In this document: positions 59,711 through 64,000 of the stretch, in pieces
Position numbering within the stretch: the first letter of the stretch is position 1
Layout of the letters: each line of letters opens with the position of its first letter
DNA from: Romboutsia hominis
Lineage (GTDB): Bacteria; Bacillota; Clostridia; Peptostreptococcales; Peptostreptococcaceae
Assembly: GCF_900002575.1 (NCBI RefSeq)
Contig: NZ_LN650648.1
Location: 1,775,565 to 1,839,564 of the forward strand
DNA: 64,000 bases
Direction of reading: 5' to 3'
Made by a program: the position numbers and the translations under genes
Notes under the pieces: generated by a model
The model's database searches: none
Told to the model about the DNA's origin: nothing
The model's input: only the letters and a program-made list of their open reading frames with translations

Positions 59711-60568
59711 TTAAAATCTATCTTCGTATCCTAATGCTTTTAAATTTCTTGCACTTATTTCTAAGCTTTCAAATGGATCTTTTCCATATGTATCATCTTG
59801 CTCTATAAATATATGTTCAACCCCTGTTTCTCCAGCTAAATCTATTATAGCTTTTATGTCTAAGTTTCCTTCTCCTATTTCAGCAAATTGAACCATTAAT
59901 GCCATATTTGTCATTATTTGTTCCATTCCACCTGATAAGTCTATAGTTTGAGCTATTCTATAATCTTTTATATGTATTATCTTTATTCTTCCTTCTAGTT
60001 TCTTTATCCACTCTAATGGATTTACTCCTCCCCTTTGTAACCAATGAACATCAAGCTCAAATCCTAAATACTCTGGGTCACTTTCTTTAGCCATTATATC
60101 CATTATATACTCACCATCATATTTAGCAAATTCAACATGGTGATTATGATAATAAAGTTCTAGACCTTCTTCTTTTAATCTTTTACCAAATTCATTTAAT
60201 TCTTTAGTATACTCAATTATCTTTTCTTTTGATCCTAAACAATCAAATGATATCATTCCTACTCTTATATATTTGCAATTTAATGCTTTAGTATCTGATA
60301 CTATTTTGTCAAAGTCATCTCTTAAGTTTTCCATTTTAATAGAAGGCATTAAAGACTTTATAGCTGCACTAGTTGCGCATACTTTCATATCTAGCTCATC
60401 TAAACATTTTTTTATTTCAGATACATTTTCTTCAGTCATAGGTATTTGAGATAATTCTACTGTTGAAAATCCTATTTCTTTAACTCTTTTGAAAGTTTCA
60501 GTTATACCCATTTCTTGTACTTTTTCTCTAAGCATCATCATTTGAACGCCTATTGTTGGTTTTGTCAT
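59711..60568 (-). CDS. Sugar phosphate isomerase/epimerase family protein (TIM barrel)
   Basis: About 285 residues from ATG 60568, chosen for GGGGGT upstream; the start lies just past the stop of the dehydrogenase gene. Xylose-isomerase-like barrel: TVELSQIPM, YYHNHHVEF (near 145), FELDVHWLQRGG (about 169-180), IKIIHIKDY (189-197) and HIFIEQDD near the end supply the Glu/Asp/His metal ligands. It probably isomerises or epimerises a keto-sugar made by the neighbouring dehydrogenases, as IolE/IolI-type proteins do. Confidence 0.87.
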   Translation of the reverse strand: MTKPTIGVQMMMLREKVQEMGITETFKRVKEIGFSTVELSQIPMTEENVSEIKKCLDELDMKVCATSAAIKSLMPSIKMENLRDDFDKIVSDTKALNCKYIRVGMISFDCLGSKEKIIEYTKELNEFGKRLKEEGLELYYHNHHVEFAKYDGEYIMDIMAKESDPEYLGFELDVHWLQRGGVNPLEWIKKLEGRIKIIHIKDYRIAQTIDLSGGMEQIMTNMALMVQFAEIGEGNLDIKAIIDLAGETGVEHIFIEQDDTYGKDPFESLEISARNLKALGYEDRF

Positions 60569-60573
60569 ATTAT

Positions 60574-61572
60574 TTACCCCCATAATATTTGTTTATTATC
60601 CTTAGATGAAGTTCTTATACTATCTATAATTTTTATAGAAGGTATGGCGTCATTTATAGTTATATAATCTTTAGTGTTATTTATTAAGCAATTATAATAA
60701 TCATTTATAATTTCTTTATGGCTAGCTCCATAATAATGCTTACTTCCACTAAGTTTATCATCTTCTACTATTAAAACTTTTTCTCCACCTACTGATTTAT
60801 ATAATTTACTATCTTTTATAGTAAATTTACCCTTTTCAAGTATTACCTGTATCTCAACACTAGAGCTGTCACAATATGCTATTGTTGAAAAGAATAACCC
60901 TTTAGCCCCATTTGAGAAATTTATACTAGCACTAGCTGTATCTTCAACTTCTATATCATAATCTAATAAGTTACTAACCTGACCTTTTATAGAATCTATT
61001 TTTCCACCTAATAATTGCATTAAATCTAATGTATGTATAGACTGATTTATCATAACTCCACCACCAGCTAACTTCATACTACCTCTCCATGGCTTTATGT
61101 CATAATACTCTTTTGGTCTACTCCAAGTAACTATCCCCTTTATACCAATTACTTTTCCATATTCTTTAGAATTTACTATATTTAATAAGTGCTTTGTTGT
61201 TTTGTTGTATCTATTTTGTAGACATATACAAATATTAGAATCTGTATTGTCATGTAATTTTTTAAATTTATTAGCTTCTTTCGCGTTTAAACAAAGTGGT
61301 TTTTCTAGGAGTATGTTAACTCCTAGATTAGCCACTTCTTTAGTTACAGGATAGTGAAGGTAGTGTGGTAAACATATATGAACACAATCTAAGTTTTCAT
61401 TTTTAATCATCTCATTATAGTCTGTATAAAATTTAGCATCTTTTACTAAATCTTTTTTATTTTCATCTATATCACATACTGCAACTAGCTTTGCATTTTT
61501 ATTTGATTTAATTGCATGAAGATGAACCATAGAAACATCTCCTAGACCTATAATCCCTATTCTTAGTGCCAT
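60574..61572 (-). CDS. Gfo/Idh/MocA family oxidoreductase
   Basis: A 332-residue NAD(P)-dependent sugar or inositol-type dehydrogenase. Rossmann GIIGLGDVSMVHLHA (6-20), VCDIDENK, the catalytic EKPLCL (about 91-96) with Lys, and GGGVMINQSIHTLDLMQLLGG with the active His. It is followed closely by the TIM-barrel isomerase. Its paralogue is the C-terminal half of the fusion at 61602. Confidence 0.9.
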   Translation of the reverse strand: MALRIGIIGLGDVSMVHLHAIKSNKNAKLVAVCDIDENKKDLVKDAKFYTDYNEMIKNENLDCVHICLPHYLHYPVTKEVANLGVNILLEKPLCLNAKEANKFKKLHDNTDSNICICLQNRYNKTTKHLLNIVNSKEYGKVIGIKGIVTWSRPKEYYDIKPWRGSMKLAGGGVMINQSIHTLDLMQLLGGKIDSIKGQVSNLLDYDIEVEDTASASINFSNGAKGLFFSTIAYCDSSSVEIQVILEKGKFTIKDSKLYKSVGGEKVLIVEDDKLSGSKHYYGASHKEIINDYYNCLINNTKDYITINDAIPSIKIIDSIRTSSKDNKQILWG

Positions 61573-61601
61573 ATATTTTCCCTTCTTTCTCCTATTTTTA
61601 T

Positions 61602-63659
61602 TTATGCGTTAGCTTTTTCAGCTTCTCTTCTCTTGTTTAATTCTTCTAGGTATAAATCTTCATCAAATGGTAATTCTATATCTTTTCCTGTCCAGCTTGA
61701 TAAGTGCATTGCATTTGATAATATAACTCCATTTATACCATCTGTTCCTGGTGCTAATAATTTTTTACCTTCTAATATAGCTTCAGTGAAGTTTATCATA
61801 ACATTTATATGTTGAACTCCCCATTGATCTGGTATTTCAAATTCTTCAACTTCGAATAAATCTCCCATACCTTCTCCTCTGAAAAGATTTGCAACATCAG
61901 CAAAAGTTAATCTCTTGTTTAATTCATTTTCGCTTTCTTTCATTCTCTTAACTGTTACTTTCTTACTTCCTTCAACTACTATCTTACCTTTATCCCCGTG
62001 TATTTCAAATCTATCAGTTCCTAATATGTCATGTGTACAAGTTATAAATGTTCCAGTAGCTCCGTTTTCGTATTCAACAAAAGCAGTTACATCATCTTCA
62101 ACAGCTATATTTCTGTGAGAACCAAATTGTAAGTTAGCTCTTACTTTAGTTGGCATTCCACATATCCATTGCCATAAATCTAATTGGTGAGGCGCTTGGT
62201 TAGCTAATACTCCTCCGCCTTCTCCTGACCAAGTTGCTCTCCAGTCACTCATATCATAGTATGCTTGTGGTCTCCACCAAGTAGTTATTATCCAGTTAGT
62301 TCTTCTTATTTCCCCTATTTCACCGTTATCTACTATTTCTTTTATTCTTTGATATAATGGGTTTGTTCTTTGATTAAACATCATACCAAATACTAAGTGT
62401 GGCTTAGACTCTGCTAATTCATTCATTTCTCTTATTTTCTTAGTATAAACGCCTGCTGGCTTTTCAACTAATGTATGTAAATCTCTGTTTAATGCTTCTA
62501 TAGCTATTACTGGATGATCGTAGTGTGGTGTAGCTATTAATACAGCATCTATTTCTTTACTATCTAACATGTCTATGTAGTTATCAAAGAATTTTACATC
62601 TTTAGGTAACTTTTCATTAGCCCATTCCTTTTTAGCTGGGTTTATATCACAAACTGCTGTTAACTTAGCTCCTGCTACTTTTCCTTCTGCTAACCAACTA
62701 GCATGAGATCCACCCATTTGACCTATTCCAACTATCCCAAATCTTACTTGTTTCATATCGTCCCCTCCAAATTTGTTTAATCTAAACTCAATTTTTCCTA
62801 ATATGTTTACTAAAGATTTATATTGAAGTGCATAAGCACTCTTTCCGTCTAGACCTTTGTCTTCTTTTATTATTTCATTAACATCTTCTAATTCTAAATC
62901 TTTTAATGAATCAAATATAACTAAGTGTGGCTCCATAGTTACAAAGCCTTTATATCCATTTTTTATAGCATCTGTTAGTATTTCTTCTATCTTACCTTCA
63001 CCAGTTGCGCATACTACATTTTGATTATCACGTTTATTTGCATCTTTTATGTGGTAATATACTATATATTCTTTTAATAGTTCATAGCATTCTTTAGTGT
63101 TTTCCATACACTGAACAAAGTTTGCAAAGTCAAATATAGCTTTAAAGTTATCTGAATTTACACTTTTTAATATATCTAAGCATCTAGAAGATATATCTCC
63201 GTATATGTCTTTTTCATTTTCATGAAGTAGTATTATGTTGTGCTTTTTAGCTATTTCTGTAAATATATTTAATTTTTTTATAACTTCATCTCTATAGTCA
63301 TCAGGATTTTTACCTTTTGGCATATAGAAACTAAACATTCTTATATACTTACACTCTAGTATACTTGCCATTTCACATAATTTTTCTAATAAATCTACTT
63401 GCTTATTAAAACCTTCTTCATCATCTATAAATACTTTACCTATAGGTGATCCTATAGAAGATACTTTTACTTTATATTCTTCTAATTTTGGCTTTATATA
63501 AGTTTTTAGTTCATCTATACTATATTCACTAAAATTTTTTTCATTTACCCCTCTTATTGATATATACTCCATACCAAGTTCTGTTACTGTTTGAAGTTGT
63601 GTATCAAAATCACTGCTTATTTCATCTGAAAATCCCGATATCTTTATATTTTCTAACAT
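61602..63659 (-). CDS. Fusion: TIM-barrel sugar isomerase + Gfo/Idh/MocA dehydrogenase
   Basis: About 685 residues from ATG 63659 (GGGGG upstream). Residues 1-300 form an AP-endonuclease-2-like isomerase barrel (LLHENEKDIYG, AIFDFANFVQC, YYHIKDANK, GFVTMEPH). Residues from about 302 form a complete dehydrogenase starting MKQVRFGIVGIGQMGGSHASW, with LVEKPAGVY and GGGVLANQAPHQLDLWQW. The join, FGGDD-MKQ, is encoded by GGAGG (62764-62768) then ATG 62756, a normal ribosome binding site and start inside the frame. The dehydrogenase could therefore also be made alone (384 aa). Either one stop was lost or the fusion is used. Confidence 0.85.
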   Translation of the reverse strand: MLENIKISGFSDEISSDFDTQLQTVTELGMEYISIRGVNEKNFSEYSIDELKTYIKPKLEEYKVKVSSIGSPIGKVFIDDEEGFNKQVDLLEKLCEMASILECKYIRMFSFYMPKGKNPDDYRDEVIKKLNIFTEIAKKHNIILLHENEKDIYGDISSRCLDILKSVNSDNFKAIFDFANFVQCMENTKECYELLKEYIVYYHIKDANKRDNQNVVCATGEGKIEEILTDAIKNGYKGFVTMEPHLVIFDSLKDLELEDVNEIIKEDKGLDGKSAYALQYKSLVNILGKIEFRLNKFGGDDMKQVRFGIVGIGQMGGSHASWLAEGKVAGAKLTAVCDINPAKKEWANEKLPKDVKFFDNYIDMLDSKEIDAVLIATPHYDHPVIAIEALNRDLHTLVEKPAGVYTKKIREMNELAESKPHLVFGMMFNQRTNPLYQRIKEIVDNGEIGEIRRTNWIITTWWRPQAYYDMSDWRATWSGEGGGVLANQAPHQLDLWQWICGMPTKVRANLQFGSHRNIAVEDDVTAFVEYENGATGTFITCTHDILGTDRFEIHGDKGKIVVEGSKKVTVKRMKESENELNKRLTFADVANLFRGEGMGDLFEVEEFEIPDQWGVQHINVMINFTEAILEGKKLLAPGTDGINGVILSNAMHLSSWTGKDIELPFDEDLYLEELNKRREAEKANA

Positions 63660-63681
63660 ACGCGCCCCCATATAAAATGTT

Positions 63682-64000
63682 TTATCCTAAGAAGTATTTG
63701 TTTGAGTTGTTAAAACATATATCTTCAATTATTTGACCTAGTATGTCTAAGTCGTTTGGATATTCTCCATTCTCAACTAAGTTACCTATGTAGTTGCAAA
63801 GTATTCTTCTAAAATATTCATGTCTTGTAAAAGATAAGAAACTTCTAGAGTCTGTAAGCATTCCTACAAATTTACTAACTAATCCAAGTTGTGAAAGTGC
63901 CATTAACTGTCTTTCCATTCCGTCTTTTTGGTCATTAAACCACCATCCAGAACCAAATTGTATTTTCCCAGCTATGCCTCCACCTTGGAAGTTACCTATC
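63682..64000 (-). CDS. uxaC: Glucuronate isomerase, C-terminal part (cut by the window edge)
   Basis: The frame is open from the right edge to the stop at 63682. [22 protein letters not shown], then [20 protein letters not shown] and [10 protein letters not shown] are diagnostic of UxaC, which converts glucuronate to fructuronate or galacturonate to tagaturonate. About 105 of some 465 residues are seen. It is upstream of the fusion gene (22 bases) and thus the first visible gene of the catabolic operon. Confidence 0.95.
   Translation of the reverse strand, partial: IGNFQGGGIAGKIQFGSGWWFNDQKDGMERQLMALSQLGLVSKFVGMLTDSRSFLSFTRHEYFRRILCNYIGNLVENGEYPNDLDILGQIIEDICFNNSNKYFLG

Overview
The window is AT-rich DNA (roughly 27% GC by eye) with strong GGAGG-type ribosome binding sites. 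It has T-tailed hairpin terminators after almost every gene, an alpha/beta small acid-soluble spore protein, SAM-I and TPP riboswitches and a tungsten/molybdenum aldehyde:ferredoxin oxidoreductase. This points to an anaerobic, spore-forming Clostridia, most likely Peptostreptococcaceae (Romboutsia/Paraclostridium/Clostridioides relatives). It looks chromosomal. I saw no insertion sequence, prophage or CRISPR array.

Layout, left to right. 1-1040: a partial gene and a membrane-anchored protein. 1109-9860: pterin-metal cofactor region with a MoeA-PBP fusion, a second MoeA, a shortened AOR-like protein, a MarR regulator and nitroreductase pair, and an aor-moaD-moeB-like operon behind a Moco/Tuco-type riboswitch. 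9861-12832: a rhodanese, a decayed feoB fragment, a DUF2325 protein, an 11-residue-repeat protein, thioredoxin and tRNA-Ser/tRNA-Phe. 12992-21684: a methyltransferase and then a six-gene synthase-dependent exopolysaccharide operon (UDP-GlcNAc 2-epimerase, degenerate GGDEF membrane protein, DUF2334 protein, processive GT2 synthase, BcsB-like protein, GH113-like hydrolase). 21939-34120: mixed housekeeping (nitrilase, L,D-transpeptidase, SAM-riboswitch-controlled MetT-type transporter, YtxH-type proteins, deoxycytidylate deaminase, spore protein, class Ib ribonucleotide reductase). 34143-45105: TPP-riboswitch thiC, a CaCA exchanger, MFS and MATE transporters, a cold-shock protein, a SNF2/SWIM helicase, a PIG-L deacetylase and an aldose-epimerase-like protein. 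45217-50295: a RelA/SpoT-domain protein and a very large protein with four AAA+ modules. 50427-50739: tRNA Lys-Val-Lys. 50935-53424: zinc/manganese-type ABC uptake behind a Fur-like box. 53823-64000: a glycoside/hexuronate catabolic cluster (GH3, GH2, GPH symporter, two sugar isomerase/dehydrogenase sets, uxaC cut by the window edge).

Working links. The cofactor genes supply a tungsto- or molybdopterin enzyme whose expression is probably tuned by cofactor through the riboswitch. The exopolysaccharide operon has its own predicted c-di-GMP sensor: the GGDEF active site is lost but an RxxD I-site is kept, so polymer synthesis is probably allosterically gated. The right-hand cluster imports a glycoside with a GPH symporter, cleaves it with GH2/GH3 enzymes and channels the uronate or oxidised sugar through Gfo/Idh/MocA dehydrogenases, TIM-barrel isomerases and UxaC.

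Most worth a second look: the ClpB-D2-like plus triple CbbX-like AAA+ protein with a frameshift in an A7 run; the degenerate-GGDEF exopolysaccharide operon; the shortened AOR-like protein that keeps four Fe-S cysteines; the isomerase-dehydrogenase fusion with an internal start; and an orphan small-RNA candidate upstream of thiC.
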